Source: Streptomyces europaeiscabiei
GTDB lineage: Bacteria > Actinomycetota > Actinomycetes > Streptomycetales > Streptomycetaceae
DNA length: 47,768 bases
NCBI RefSeq assembly: GCF_001550375.1
Contig: NZ_LRTR01000620.1
Span: 1 to 47,768, forward strand
Reading direction: 5' to 3'
Shown here in pieces: positions 8,607 through 17,961 of the stretch. Under the pieces are notes generated by a model that saw only the letters and a list, made by a program, of their open reading frames with translations, did not search any database and was not told the origin of the DNA. Numbering within the stretch: position 1 is the first letter of the stretch; every line of letters starts with the position of its first letter. A program made the translations under genes and the position numbers.

Positions 8607-9632
8607 TCAGCGTGCCGAGAGGCTGGAGCGCCGCACCACCAGCTCCGGCTGGAGGACGACCCGCCGGTGCTCGTGCCGGATGAGCGCGGTCTCCACCTCG
8701 GTCTCCTCCAGGAGGAGTTCGGCGGCGAGGGCGCCCATGGTGACGGCGGGCTGCCGTACGGAGGTGAGGGGGACGGCGGCCGCGGCGGCGAACTCGATGT
8801 CGTCGTAGCCGACGATGGCGAGGTCGTCGGGGACGCTCACACCGGCCGCGTACATGGCCTGGAGCACGCCGAGAGCGAGCAGGTCGTTGGCGCAGAAGAC
8901 GGCGGTGGGGCGGTCGGCGAGGCCGAGGAGGCGGGCGCCCGCGTCCCGGCCGGCGGCCACGTCGAGGCGCTCGGTGGGCAGCTCGCGCAGGGCGTCGGCG
9001 CCGAGTCCCGCCTCGCGCAGGGCGTTCAGGGCTCCCGTACGGCGGTCGCGGACCTGGTTGAGGCCCGCCGGTCCGCTGACGTACGCGATGGAACGGTGGC
9101 CCGCGTCGACCAGATGACGGACGGCGAGGGCGCCGCCCGCGACGTCGTCGACGGAGACCGAGCACTCGGTGGTGCCCTCGGCGACCCGGTCGACGAGGAC
9201 GAAGGGGATGCCGTGGCGGCGGAACGCCTCGATGTTGCGTCCCGTCGCGTCGGCGGGGGTGAGCAGGACACCGCGCACCCGTTGTTCGGCGAAGAGCGAG
9301 AGGTACTCGGACTCCTCTCCCGCGCTCTGCGCGCTGTTGCAGACCATCACGCCGAGTCCGGCGTCGCGCGCGGCCCGCTCCGCACCGCGCGCGACGTCGA
9401 CGAAGAAGGGGTTGCCCATGTCGAGCACCAGCAGCCCCATGATCCGGCTCCGCCCGGCCCGCAGCTGGCGCGCCGACTCGCTGCGGACGTATCCGAGGCG
9501 GTCGATCGCGGCCAGCACGCGGGCCCGGGTCCCGGAGGCCACCGAGTCCGGCCGGTTGATGACGTTGGAAACCGTGCCGACGGAGACTCCGGCGGCTGCG
9601 GCGACGTCCTTGATACCCACCGGCTGCGACAT
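8607..9632 (-). CDS. LacI family regulator, probably of the rhamnose locus
   Basis: Encodes 341 aa. The N-terminal LacI helix-turn-helix (GIKDVAAAAGVSVGTVSNVINRP) is followed by a hinge helix (RAGRSR) and a periplasmic-binding-protein-like sugar domain (IMGLLVLDMGNPFFVDVARG; CANDLLALGVL). It lies at the downstream end of the leftward rhamnose operon. LacI-type palindromes of the TGAA-N4-TTCA class occur at both divergent promoters at 16.4-16.6 kb, so it is the best candidate repressor, with L-rhamnose or a catabolic intermediate as inducer. No such site was found directly upstream of its own start. Confidence 0.88.
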   Translation of the reverse strand: MSQPVGIKDVAAAAGVSVGTVSNVINRPDSVASGTRARVLAAIDRLGYVRSESARQLRAGRSRIMGLLVLDMGNPFFVDVARGAERAARDAGLGVMVCNSAQSAGEESEYLSLFAEQRVRGVLLTPADATGRNIEAFRRHGIPFVLVDRVAEGTTECSVSVDDVAGGALAVRHLVDAGHRSIAYVSGPAGLNQVRDRRTGALNALREAGLGADALRELPTERLDVAAGRDAGARLLGLADRPTAVFCANDLLALGVLQAMYAAGVSVPDDLAIVGYDDIEFAAAAAVPLTSVRQPAVTMGALAAELLLEETEVETALIRHEHRRVVLQPELVVRRSSLSAR

Positions 9633-9745
9633 CGGACGAGGACCTCCAGGAAGGTACGGAGCGGCGGGCTTACGTTCACATTACCTTCCGGTCCACCACA
9701 AGAACGGCCCGGTCAGGCGGCAGAAACGTTGCCCTGGTGTGGGAA

Positions 9746-11170
9746 TCAGGCGGGCAGGGCGAAGTCGACGACGCGGAGCGCCGAGGGTGTCGTACCGCTG
9801 GACTTCACCTGGTACATCACGGACAGGACATTGTCCTGCGCGATCCGGGTCTCGTCGATCACGACCTCGCCGAAGGCATTGAGGGCGCTGGGGTCGAACA
9901 GCGACTTCCAGTCGGTGTATCCGGAGGCCGCGGAGGCTCCCCATATCCGGCCGAAGGGCAGGATCGCGTACGCGTTGTTGTACTTGTCCAGGGCCAGCTT
10001 GGTGCGCTGGCTGGAGCCGAGCGCGACCGGGATCTCGGTCTTCTGCCAGGTGCCGGAGGCGTTCCTGCGGACGTGGAAGGCCCGGCCGTTCGCGGTGCGG
10101 TTGGTGACGTAGTTCGTCGTGCACTGGCCGAAGCGGCCGGGCACGTAGCTGATGATCGCGTGCGGCCGGCCGGCCGAGTCGGTGAACTGGCTCTCCTGGT
10201 TCATCAGGGAGTGGTCCGGGTTCAGCGCGTCGATCACCAGTCCGCTGTCGGTGACGGCGACCTTGTCGGAGCCGCCGGTGGTGCCGACGACGGTGCCCGC
10301 GTTGTTGCGCCAGGTGCGGCCCCGGTCGTCCGAGTAGACGTAGCCGGTGTCGTGGTTGGTGATGCCGCCGCCGTTGCACATCACGGCGCCGTTCTGCTCG
10401 CGCCAGGTGAAGAAGGAGTGCAGCCGGCCGTTCCTGTCGTAGTCGATGCCGTGCAGGTACATGTTGCGGACGGTGCTGGAGCCGTGCTCGCTGGTGTACG
10501 TGCCGGTGGAACTGGTCCACTCGCCGAGGTTGGTCCAGGAGGTGCCGTCGTACTCGGCGATGGCGTTGCGGCCGTTGCCGGAGATGCCGACGCGGTAGCT
10601 CAGCTGGAGCTTGCCGTCGGGCATCGAGACGAACTGCGGGTAGGTGAACTGCGAGGTGAGCGCCAGTCCGTCGAGGGTGGACTGCGGGGAGCCGAAGCGG
10701 CTCGTGGTCCAGCTCAGGCCGGCCGGGTTGTCCATGAGGCCGGCGACCGACTTGACGTAGGTGAACCCGTCGCTGTGCGAGTCCATGTTGAGGTGGAGGC
10801 GGCCGTCGACCTTGGAGACGCCCATGGAGATGACGTTGTGGGAGTCGTTGTAGCGCAGCGTGTGGCCGACCTTGACCGTGGACCAGGTGCTGGAGCCGAG
10901 GACGCGGCGACCGACGACGGCGTTGCGGTCGGCGGTGTACCAGACGGCGTACTGGTAGCCCTTGTAGGTCAGCAGACCGTTCTTCTGGAACGAGTTGTTG
11001 TTGACCAGGCCGTCGTAGGACACGAAGAAGATGGCCTGGCTGTCGAGCAGCGTGTTGCCGGTCTGGCTGACGGACGGACCGGGGTCGGCGGCGCGGGCGG
11101 TGGCGGCGCCGAGGACGGGGGTCACCACGGCGCCGGCGAGTGCGGCGCCGAGCAGCGTACGTCTCTTCAT
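9746..11170 (-). CDS. Secreted BNR_4-type beta-propeller, candidate rhamnosyl-glucuronate lyase
   Basis: Encodes 474 aa. A Tat-like signal (MKRRTLLGAALAG, ending ATARA near residue 28) exports the protein. The mature part is a propeller with Asp-box-like blades (SDDRGRTWRNN, DYDRNGRLHSFF) and conserved His/Tyr/Arg clusters. It resembles the BNR_4 (PF15892) family. Polysaccharide lyases with this fold (PL24, PL25, PL42) act at L-rhamnose-(1,4)-glucuronate linkages in ulvan or gum arabic. Its place directly after rhaM in the rhamnose operon supports a role in freeing rhamnose, or rhamnose-containing units, outside the cell. The exact substrate is inference. The ATG at 11170 has a GGAG site. Confidence 0.78.
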   Translation of the reverse strand: MKRRTLLGAALAGAVVTPVLGAATARAADPGPSVSQTGNTLLDSQAIFFVSYDGLVNNNSFQKNGLLTYKGYQYAVWYTADRNAVVGRRVLGSSTWSTVKVGHTLRYNDSHNVISMGVSKVDGRLHLNMDSHSDGFTYVKSVAGLMDNPAGLSWTTSRFGSPQSTLDGLALTSQFTYPQFVSMPDGKLQLSYRVGISGNGRNAIAEYDGTSWTNLGEWTSSTGTYTSEHGSSTVRNMYLHGIDYDRNGRLHSFFTWREQNGAVMCNGGGITNHDTGYVYSDDRGRTWRNNAGTVVGTTGGSDKVAVTDSGLVIDALNPDHSLMNQESQFTDSAGRPHAIISYVPGRFGQCTTNYVTNRTANGRAFHVRRNASGTWQKTEIPVALGSSQRTKLALDKYNNAYAILPFGRIWGASAASGYTDWKSLFDPSALNAFGEVVIDETRIAQDNVLSVMYQVKSSGTTPSALRVVDFALPA

Positions 11171-11234
11171 CTCGGGGACTCCATTGTCGAGCGAAATGGG
11201 GAGGGGGAGGAGGGTGCTGCGACGTGGGGGGGGG

Positions 11235-11555
11235 TCAGGCGAGGTGGAAGACCTCGGTGAGGGGTTTCATGGCCTCGTCGGGCCGGGCGCCGTCGAGGGA
11301 CTCGAAGAACGGCGCCATCTCCTTCTGCCAACGGGCGTTGACCTCGGCGGCCTCCATGCCGACGAGTGCCGCCTGGAAGTCCTCGGTCTCCAGGTAGCCG
11401 ACGAGGAGGCCGTCGTCGCGCAGGAAGAGGGAGTAGTTGTGCCAGCCGGTGGCCGAGAGAGCCTGAAGCATCTCCGGCCACACGGCTGCGTGCCGCTCGC
11501 GGTACTCGTCGATCCGATCCTGACGGACCTTGAGGAGGAAGCAGACGCGCTGCAT
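11235..11555 (-). CDS. rhaM: L-rhamnose mutarotase
   Basis: Encodes 106 aa, the normal length for the RhaM/YiiL family. It interconverts alpha- and beta-L-rhamnopyranose so that the isomerase receives its preferred anomer. Diagnostic segments are RVCFLLKVRQDRIDEYRERH, HNYSLFL and the W of EVNARWQKEM. The ATG at 11555 has a GGAG site nine bases upstream; a longer in-frame extension runs into the rhaS gene and is not coding. It sits between the transporter genes and the secreted propeller in one leftward operon. Confidence 0.95.
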   Translation of the reverse strand: MQRVCFLLKVRQDRIDEYRERHAAVWPEMLQALSATGWHNYSLFLRDDGLLVGYLETEDFQAALVGMEAAEVNARWQKEMAPFFESLDGARPDEAMKPLTEVFHLA

Positions 11556-11605
11556 GAGGTACCGCTCCTGGGGTGAGGGGGGTGGCTGTGACGCCGGTTC
11601 GGTGA

Positions 11606-12688
11606 TCAGAAGTCGAACTTGTCGATGTTCGCCTTGTTGAACACGGTGGGCTTGCCGAGGCTGATCACGCCGTCCTTGCCGATGGTGTACTCGCCCATGG
11701 CACCGGCGGTGAAGGTCTCGCCCTCCTTGCCGGTGATCTGGCCGGAGGCCAGCGCCACCGCGGTACGGGCGGCCAGCTCGCCGAGCTTCGCCGGGTCCCA
11801 CAGCTCGAAGCCCTCGACGGTGCCGTCCTTGACGTACTTGCGCATGTCGTTGGGGGTGCCGAGGCCGGTCAGCTTGACCTTGCCCTTGTACTTGGAGCCC
11901 GACAGGTACTGGGCGGCGGCCTTGATGCCGACCGTGGTCGGGGAGATGATCCCCTTCAGGTTCGGGTACTCCTGGAGCAGGCCCTGGGTCTGCTGGAAGG
12001 ACTTCTGGGCGTCGTCGTCACCGTAGGCGACCTTGACCAGCTTGATGTCCTTGTACTTGGGGTCCTCCAGCTCCTTCTTCATGAAGTCGATCCAGACGTT
12101 CTGGTTCGTCGCGGTCTGCGCGGCCGACAGGACGGCGATCTCGCCCTTGAAGCCGATCTGCTCGGCGAGCAGCTGGACCTCGGTGCGGCCGAGGTCCTCG
12201 GCGCTGGCCTGCGAGACGAAGGCGTTGCGGCACTCCGGCTTGGTGTCGGAGTCGTAGGTGACGACCTTGATGTCGTTGCTCATGGCCTGCTTGAGCGCGG
12301 TGCACAGGGCGCCCGGGTCCTGCGCGGAGACGGCCATGGCGTCGACCTGCTGCTGGGTGAGCGTATTGACGTAGTTCACCTGGCCGGAGGTGTCCGTGGC
12401 GCTGGACGGGCCGACCTCCTTGTAGCTGGAGCCCAGCTCCTTCAGGGCCGCCTCGCCGCCCTTGTCGGCGGAGGTGAAGTACGGGTTGTTGACCTGCTTC
12501 GGCAGGAAGCCGACGGTCAGGCCCTTCTTCAGCTCGGCGTTCGGGTCGGCCTTGCCGCTGGTCGCGGCGGAGGCGGAGTCGTCCTTGACGTCGCTCTTCG
12601 TGGTACCGCCACAGGCGGTGACGGCGAGGGCGAAGGACGTGACGGCGGCGAGAGCCGCACAGGAGCGACGAAGGGTTGCTCTGCGCAT
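11606..12688 (-). CDS. rhaS: Rhamnose ABC transporter, sugar-binding lipoprotein
   Basis: Encodes 360 aa from the ATG at 12688 (AAGGAA site). A signal peptide ends in the lipobox LAVTAC, so the protein is anchored outside the membrane. The mature protein is a type I periplasmic-binding-protein fold of the ribose/rhamnose (CUT2) class: GLTVGFLPKQVNNPYF, then VDAMAVSAQDPGAL, VVTYDSDTK and the C-terminal GFELWDPAKLGELA. It delivers rhamnose to the two permeases encoded upstream in the operon. The spacing to the preceding permease gene is 127 bp, larger than elsewhere in the operon. Confidence 0.93.
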   Translation of the reverse strand: MRRATLRRSCAALAAVTSFALAVTACGGTTKSDVKDDSASAATSGKADPNAELKKGLTVGFLPKQVNNPYFTSADKGGEAALKELGSSYKEVGPSSATDTSGQVNYVNTLTQQQVDAMAVSAQDPGALCTALKQAMSNDIKVVTYDSDTKPECRNAFVSQASAEDLGRTEVQLLAEQIGFKGEIAVLSAAQTATNQNVWIDFMKKELEDPKYKDIKLVKVAYGDDDAQKSFQQTQGLLQEYPNLKGIISPTTVGIKAAAQYLSGSKYKGKVKLTGLGTPNDMRKYVKDGTVEGFELWDPAKLGELAARTAVALASGQITGKEGETFTAGAMGEYTIGKDGVISLGKPTVFNKANIDKFDF

Positions 12689-12815
12689 GACGAGGGTTCC
12701 TTTTCGAGGAGGTGTGGTGTGACGCGCCCCGTCGTTGTCCTCAGGGGCGCACGGCTGTACTTGTGTGCGGCTTCCGCCGCGCGGGGCGCGACCGGCCGCA
12801 GGGGACCGGCAGCTT

Positions 12816-13835
12816 TCAAACAGCCTTTCCGGCGGGGCCGAGCCCGGATTTTCGCCCGGCTCTGGCGAGAGCGACCTGTCGTGCGACCCGGGGGCCGAGC
12901 ACGGACAGCACGAGCAGGACACCGGTGACGACGATCTGCGACTGCGCAGAGACGTCCTGCAGGCTCATCACGTTCTGCAGGGTGCCGAGCAGGAACACGC
13001 CGGCGATCGCACCGCCGAGCGTCCCCTTGCCTCCGTCGAAGTCGATGCCACCGAGCAACACGGCGGCGATGACGGAGAGTTCGAGTCCGGTCGCGTTGTC
13101 GTAGCGGGCGCTTGCGTAGTGCAGCGCCCAGAAGATCCCGGTGAGGGAGGCCATGAGGCCGGTCACCGTGAAGAGGATCAGCTTCTGCCGCTTGACGCGG
13201 ATACCGGTGAAGCGCGCGGCCTCCTCACTGGCGCCGATCGCGAACAGGGAACGCCCGAACGGGGTGGCGTGCAGGGCGATCACGGCGATGACGAGCAGTA
13301 CCAGGAAGGGGATGAAGGCCTGCGGGACGAAGCTGTCGCCGATCCGGCCGGCAGCGAAGTCCAGGTACTGCGTGGGGAAGTCGGTCACCGCGTCGGAGCC
13401 GAGCACGATCTGTGCGATGCCCCGGTAGGCGGCGAGCGTACCGATGGTGACGGCGAGGGAGGACAGGCCGAGCCGGGTGACCAGCAGGCCGTTGATCAGT
13501 CCACAGACGACGCCGAGGAGGAGACAGATCGGGATGATCGCCTCGATGGTCAGGCCCTGGTTCCACAGGACGCCCATCACCGCGCCGGACAGGCCGGCGG
13601 TGGAGGCGACCGACAGATCGATCTCGCCGGAGACCACGAGGAGGGTCATCGGCAGGGCGACCAGCGCGATCGGCAGGGTGTTGCCGATGAGGAAGGACAG
13701 GTTGAGCGCGTTGCCGAAGCCGTCCACGGTGGAGAAGGACAGCAGGAGCACGACGATGAACGTGGCGCCGACGGCTGAATCCCACCTCTTCAGGGCGGAC
13801 CAGCTGCTCGCACGCGACAGGGTGGAGTCAGCCAT
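12816..13835 (-). CDS. rhaQ: Rhamnose ABC transporter permease (second)
   Basis: Encodes 339 aa and is a polytopic CUT2 (RbsC-like) permease with about nine hydrophobic segments. The EAA-like cytoplasmic region is GASEEAARFTGIRVKRQKLILF, and the family motif GEIDLSVASTAGLSGAVMG occurs near the first third. It pairs with the upstream permease to form the membrane channel. The ATG at 13835 overlaps the end of that permease gene by 8 bp (ATGGCTGA), indicating translational coupling. The P/Q letter is assigned only by order in the operon. Confidence 0.92.
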   Translation of the reverse strand: MADSTLSRASSWSALKRWDSAVGATFIVVLLLSFSTVDGFGNALNLSFLIGNTLPIALVALPMTLLVVSGEIDLSVASTAGLSGAVMGVLWNQGLTIEAIIPICLLLGVVCGLINGLLVTRLGLSSLAVTIGTLAAYRGIAQIVLGSDAVTDFPTQYLDFAAGRIGDSFVPQAFIPFLVLLVIAVIALHATPFGRSLFAIGASEEAARFTGIRVKRQKLILFTVTGLMASLTGIFWALHYASARYDNATGLELSVIAAVLLGGIDFDGGKGTLGGAIAGVFLLGTLQNVMSLQDVSAQSQIVVTGVLLVLSVLGPRVARQVALARAGRKSGLGPAGKAV

Positions 13836-14868
13836 GGCGGGCGTTCCTCTTCTTCAGGGCGGCCGCCACCCTCAGCGCGACCACACGGTCCACGGCGATG
13901 GCGAGGATGAGCAGGATGCCGTTGATGGCCAGCACCCACACCGAGCTGACGCCGAGGGCGGGCAGCACGCTGTTGATGGAGGTCAGCAGCAGGGCGCCGA
14001 GCGCCGCGCCGTAGACACTGCCGGAGCCGCCGGTGAAGACGACGCCGCCGACCACGACGGCGCTGACGACGGTGAGTTCGTAGCCGTTGCCGGTGCTGGA
14101 GTCGACGTTGCCGAAGCGGGCCAGGTACAGCGCTCCGGCGAGGCCCGCGAGGGCGCCGCAGAAGGTGTACGCCATCAGGATCCGCTTGCGGACCGGGATG
14201 CCGGCGAGGCGGGCGGCCTCCGGGTTGGAGCCGAGGGCGTACAGCTCGCGGCCGCTGCCGAAGTGCTTCATGTAGTACGCCGTCGCCACCAGCACCGCCA
14301 CCGCGATCAGCGCCAGGTACGGCACCGCGGAGATACCGCCGGAGCCGAAGTCGATGAATCCGTCCGGCAGGGCGGACGCGGTGATCTGACGGGAGCCCAC
14401 CCAGATCGAGTCGATGCCCCGGATGATGTAGAGCGTGCCGAGGGTGACCACGAGGGCGGGCACCTGGCCGAGGCTGACGAGCAGACCGTTCAGCAGGCCG
14501 AAGCCGATGCCCATCAGGACCGCCAGGAACACGGCCACGACCGGGTTCCCGCCGCCCTGGAGATAGATGCCGGCGGCGAAGGCGCTGATGCCGAGGGTGG
14601 AGCCGACCGACAGGTCGACGTTCCGGGTGATGACGACCAGCGACTGACCGACGGCGACCAGCACCAGGATGGTCGCGTTGAGCAGGAGGTCCTTGATGCC
14701 CTGCTCGGTGAGGAACTCGCTGTTGCCCAGCTGGGTGACGACGATCATCACCAGGAAGACGACCAGGATGGCGAGTTCACGCATCTTGAAGACGCGGTCC
14801 ACGAGCCGGGTGCCGCTGGACTTGGGCACCTCGGCGACGGGGGTGTTCTGAGGGGTGGTCACCGTCAT
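13828..14868 (-). CDS. rhaP: Rhamnose ABC transporter permease (first)
   Basis: Encodes 346 aa from the ATG at 14868, which overlaps the ATPase gene stop by 4 bp (ATGA). It is a CUT2-type permease: [42 protein letters not shown] as the ATPase-contacting loop, and about ten hydrophobic segments. It forms a heterodimeric channel with the other permease. The much longer upstream open frame is a shadow of the ATPase gene. Confidence 0.93.
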   Translation of the reverse strand: MTVTTPQNTPVAEVPKSSGTRLVDRVFKMRELAILVVFLVMIVVTQLGNSEFLTEQGIKDLLLNATILVLVAVGQSLVVITRNVDLSVGSTLGISAFAAGIYLQGGGNPVVAVFLAVLMGIGFGLLNGLLVSLGQVPALVVTLGTLYIIRGIDSIWVGSRQITASALPDGFIDFGSGGISAVPYLALIAVAVLVATAYYMKHFGSGRELYALGSNPEAARLAGIPVRKRILMAYTFCGALAGLAGALYLARFGNVDSSTGNGYELTVVSAVVVGGVVFTGGSGSVYGAALGALLLTSINSVLPALGVSSVWVLAINGILLILAIAVDRVVALRVAAALKKRNARHG

Positions 14869-16382
14869 GCGGCGGCCCTCCCGGTGGCTGCGGCCATCAC
14901 GGTTTCCTCGGTGGCTTCGGAGCGAGGGATCTCGGCGGTGAGCCGGCCCTCGTGCATCACGAGCACGCGGTCGGCCATACCGAGGATCTCGGGCAGATCG
15001 GAGGAGATCATCAGCACGGCCACCCCGTCGGCGGCGAGCTGACTGAGGAGGCGGTGCACCTCGGCCTTCGTACCGACGTCGATGCCCCGGGTGGGCTCGT
15101 CGACGATCAGCACCTTCGGCCCGGTGGCGAGCCACTTGGCGAGGACGACCTTCTGCTGGTTGCCGCCGGACAGCGTGTTGACGCTGTCGGCGATCCGGGC
15201 GTACTTCACCTGGAGCTTGACGGCCCAGTCGAGGGAGCGGCTGCGTTCGGCGCCGCGGTCGACGAGGCCGGCCTTCACGGCCGTACGGAGCCCGGTGAGC
15301 CCGATGTTCCGCTCGATGGACATGTCCATCACCAGGCCCTGGGCGCGGCGGTCCTCGGGGACCAGGGCGAGCCCGGCGGCCATCGCGAGGGACGGGGCGC
15401 CGTTGGTGAGCGCCTTGCCGCCGAGGTCGACCTCGCCCGCGTCCCAGCGATCGATGCCGAAGACGGCTCGCGCCACCTCCGTACGGCCGGCGCCGACGAG
15501 GCCGGCCAGGCCGACGATCTCGCCGCGGCGGACGTCGAAGGAGATGTCGGTGAAGACGCCCTCGCGGGTCAGCCGCCGCACGCTCAGCGCGACGTCGCCC
15601 GGCTCGACCTCCTGCTTCGGGTACAGCTCCGCCAGGTCGCGGCCGACCATGCGGCGTACCAGGTCGTCCTCGGTCATGCCCTCGGTCGGTTCGCTGGAGA
15701 TCCAGGCGCCGTCGCGCAGGGTGGTGACCCGCTGGCAGATCTGGAAGATCTCCTCCAGTCGGTGGGAGATGAAGAGGACGGCGGAGCCCTGCTCGCGCAG
15801 GGTGCGGACGACACCGAAGAGCCGGGCCACCTCGCTGCCGGTGAGGGCCGCCGTCGGCTCGTCCATGATCAGGACGCGGGCGTCGAAGGAGAGCGCCTTG
15901 GCGATCTCGACGATCTGCTGGTCGGCGATGGACAGGCCGCGCGCCGGGCGGTCGGGGTCGAGTTCGACACCGAGCCGCTGCATCAGGGCGAGGGTCGCCG
16001 TGTGGGTGGCCCTGTGGTCGATGCGGCCGAGGGCGCGGCGCGGCTGGCGGCCCATGAAGATGTTCTCGGCGATCGAAAGGTCGGGGAAGAGAGTGGGCTC
16101 CTGGTAGATCACGGCGATGCCCGCGTCGCGGGCGTCGGCCGGGCCGTGGAAGACCGTGGGCTCGCCGTCGAGGAGCACCTGACCGGAGTCCGGTCGGTGC
16201 ACCCCTGCGAGGCTCTTGATCAGGGTCGACTTGCCCGCGCCGTTCTCCCCGGCGATTGCGTGCACCTCGCCTGGGAACAGCTCGAAAGACACGTCCCGCA
16301 GGGCGCGGACGGCGCCGAAGGACTTGGAAATGCCCTTCAAGGCGAGAACGGGGGCCGGACCCGTGTCGGACCGGTGGGTCAT
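14865..16382 (-). CDS. rhaT: Rhamnose ABC transporter ATP-binding protein (two nucleotide-binding domains)
   Basis: Encodes 505 aa, typical of fused sugar ABC ATPases (RbsA/MglA class). Domain 1 has Walker [10 protein letters not shown], a signature region LSIADQQ and Walker [13 protein letters not shown]. Domain 2 has GLVGAGRTE in place of a normal Walker A, the signature LSGGNQQK and Walker [13 protein letters not shown]. The degenerate second site is normal for this class. It is the first gene of the leftward rhamnose operon, with a GGAG site before the ATG, and is divergent from rhaI. Confidence 0.95.
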   Translation of the reverse strand: MTHRSDTGPAPVLALKGISKSFGAVRALRDVSFELFPGEVHAIAGENGAGKSTLIKSLAGVHRPDSGQVLLDGEPTVFHGPADARDAGIAVIYQEPTLFPDLSIAENIFMGRQPRRALGRIDHRATHTATLALMQRLGVELDPDRPARGLSIADQQIVEIAKALSFDARVLIMDEPTAALTGSEVARLFGVVRTLREQGSAVLFISHRLEEIFQICQRVTTLRDGAWISSEPTEGMTEDDLVRRMVGRDLAELYPKQEVEPGDVALSVRRLTREGVFTDISFDVRRGEIVGLAGLVGAGRTEVARAVFGIDRWDAGEVDLGGKALTNGAPSLAMAAGLALVPEDRRAQGLVMDMSIERNIGLTGLRTAVKAGLVDRGAERSRSLDWAVKLQVKYARIADSVNTLSGGNQQKVVLAKWLATGPKVLIVDEPTRGIDVGTKAEVHRLLSQLAADGVAVLMISSDLPEILGMADRVLVMHEGRLTAEIPRSEATEETVMAAATGRAAA

Positions 16383-16436
16383 GGGGGCTCCTCGACGACG
16401 GCCGGTGGCTAGCGGTGAAGCTGCCTCAGTGCGTCG

Positions 16437-16492
16437 TGAAAGGTTTCAACTGGGTTGCCGGGACGTTAGGCATCACACGCATGTCACGTCAA
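16437..16492 (-). promoter_or_regulatory. Leftward rhamnose-transport promoter with LacI-type operator
   Basis: On the minus strand, -35 TTGACG (16487-16492) and -10 TAACGT (16463-16468) are separated by 18 bp, giving an expected start near 16455. The palindrome TGAAAGGTTTCA (16437-16448) lies immediately downstream, where a LacI protein would block elongation. It shares the TGAA-N4-TTCA frame with the site on the rhaI side. Confidence 0.7.
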
Positions 16493-16565
16493 TGGGTTCC
16501 GGTCGAAATTCTTTCGATAGAAGTGGTCACAACAGGGTCACGGCGAACGATATTCAGCCCAGGGG

Positions 16566-16613
16566 TTGACAGTCCGGCGAGCCGCTCATAGTTTCCGGTA
16601 CTGAATCGTTTCA
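16566..16613 (+). promoter_or_regulatory. Rightward rhaI promoter with LacI-type operator
   Basis: TTGACA (16566-16571), a 17-bp spacer and TAGTTT (16589-16594) form a good vegetative promoter with an expected start near 16601. The palindrome TGAATCGTTTCA (16602-16613) begins at that start site. Its arms extend by one C/G pair on each side. This is the classic repressor position and mirrors the arrangement on the transporter side. Confidence 0.75.
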
Positions 16614-16640
16614 GACATCGAAGCCGGTAGGAGCCCTGAC

Positions 16641-17801
16641 GTGACCGAGCTCGCCGCGGTGAAGGCCGCCCTCAAGACCCAGGCCATCGAGACGCCGTCG
16701 TGGGCGTACGGAAACTCCGGAACACGCTTCAAGGTGTTCGCCCAACAGGGTGTTCCGCGCGATCCCTGGGAGAAGCTGGACGATGCCGGGAAGGTCCACG
16801 AGTTCACCGGCGTGGCCCCGACCGTCGCGCTGCACATCCCCTGGGACAAAGTCGAGGACTATGCGGCCCTCGCCAAGCACGCGCAGGAGCGTGGCGTGAA
16901 GCTGGGCGCCATCAACTCCAACACCTTCCAGGACGACGACTACAAGCTGGGCAGCGTCTGCCACCCGGACGCGGCGATCCGCCGCAAGGCCGTCGATCAT
17001 CTGCTGGAGTGCGTCGACATCATGGACGCGACCGGGTCCCGGGACCTGAAGCTGTGGTTCGCGGACGGTACGAACTATCCGGGCCAGGACGACATCCGTG
17101 AGCGGCAGGACCGGCTGGCCGAGGCGCTCGCCGAGGTCTACGCGCGGCTCGGGGACGAGCAGCGGATGCTGCTGGAGTACAAGTTCTTCGAGCCGGCGTT
17201 CTACGCGACCGACGTGCCGGACTGGGGCACCGCCTACGCCCACTGCCTGAAGCTCGGGCCGAAGGCGCAGGTCGTGGTCGACACCGGGCACCACGCGCCG
17301 GGGACCAACATCGAGTTCATCGTGGCGACGCTGCTGCGCGAGGGGAAGCTCGGCGCGTTCGACTTCAACTCCCGGTTCTACGCCGACGACGACCTGATGG
17401 TGGGCTCCGCCGACCCGTTCCAGCTGTTCCGGATCATGTACGAGGTCGTGCGGGGCGGCGGGTTCACTCCCGAGGTCGCGTTCATGCTCGACCAGTGCCA
17501 CAACATCGAGGCGAAGATCCCGGCGATCATCCGGTCGGTGATGAACGTGCAGGAGGCCACGGCCAAGGCGCTGCTGGTGGACCGGGACGCGTTGCGCTCC
17601 GCCCAGCAGGCCGGGGATGTGCTGGAGGCCAACGCCGTGCTGATGGACGCGTACAACACGGATGTCCGGCCGTTGCTGCGTGAGGTGCGCGAGGAGATGG
17701 GGTTGGACGCCGATCCCATGGGGGCGTACCGCCGGTCCGGGTGGGCCTCGAAGATCGTTGAGGAGCGGGTCGGTGGAGAACAGGCGGGTTGGGGGGCGTG
17801 A
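16641..17801 (+). CDS. rhaI: L-rhamnose isomerase
   Basis: Encodes 386 aa from a GTG with an AGGAG site. It converts L-rhamnose to L-rhamnulose, the first catabolic step. It belongs to the TIM-barrel xylose-isomerase-like family of the Pseudomonas stutzeri RhaI type rather than the E. coli RhaA type. Metal and substrate segments are ALHIPWDKVEDY, LEYKFFEPAFYATD, VVVDTGHHAPGTNIEF, FDFNSRFYADDDLMVG and MLDQCHNIEAK. It is the first gene of the rightward operon and is followed after 160 bp by the aldolase/dehydrogenase gene. Confidence 0.95.
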   Translation: MTELAAVKAALKTQAIETPSWAYGNSGTRFKVFAQQGVPRDPWEKLDDAGKVHEFTGVAPTVALHIPWDKVEDYAALAKHAQERGVKLGAINSNTFQDDDYKLGSVCHPDAAIRRKAVDHLLECVDIMDATGSRDLKLWFADGTNYPGQDDIRERQDRLAEALAEVYARLGDEQRMLLEYKFFEPAFYATDVPDWGTAYAHCLKLGPKAQVVVDTGHHAPGTNIEFIVATLLREGKLGAFDFNSRFYADDDLMVGSADPFQLFRIMYEVVRGGGFTPEVAFMLDQCHNIEAKIPAIIRSVMNVQEATAKALLVDRDALRSAQQAGDVLEANAVLMDAYNTDVRPLLREVREEMGLDADPMGAYRRSGWASKIVEERVGGEQAGWGA

Positions 17802-17861
17802 CCGCTGCGCCGGGCTGAAGCCGATTGCCGTATTTCGTCTGCCACGTTCCGACGGATGCGG

Positions 17862-17914
17862 ACTGCGGGCCGGTTCGTGGCTGGTCGCGCAGTTCCCCGC
17901 GCCCCTGAAGGGGC
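17862..17914. repeat. Common Streptomyces intergenic repeat
   Basis: The stretch beginning CGGTTCGTGGCTGGTCGCGC and ending in the hairpin GCCCCTGAAGGGGC resembles a short element that I recall recurring in intergenic regions of many Streptomyces chromosomes. CCCCTGAAGGGG can form a small stem. Its role is unknown; it may affect transcript stability between rhaI and the next gene. No second copy was noticed in this window. Confidence 0.5.
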
Positions 17915-17961
17915 ACTCCGCTCCCCCTCTCTGCACACGTCACCGTAAGGATTGATCGCAC

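Noticed and set aside
9717..9732. Short GGCA...TGCC dyad between the lacI and propeller genes as a LacI operator
   Set aside because: It does not share the TGAA-N4-TTCA frame of the two rhamnose operators and lies downstream of the propeller stop codon.
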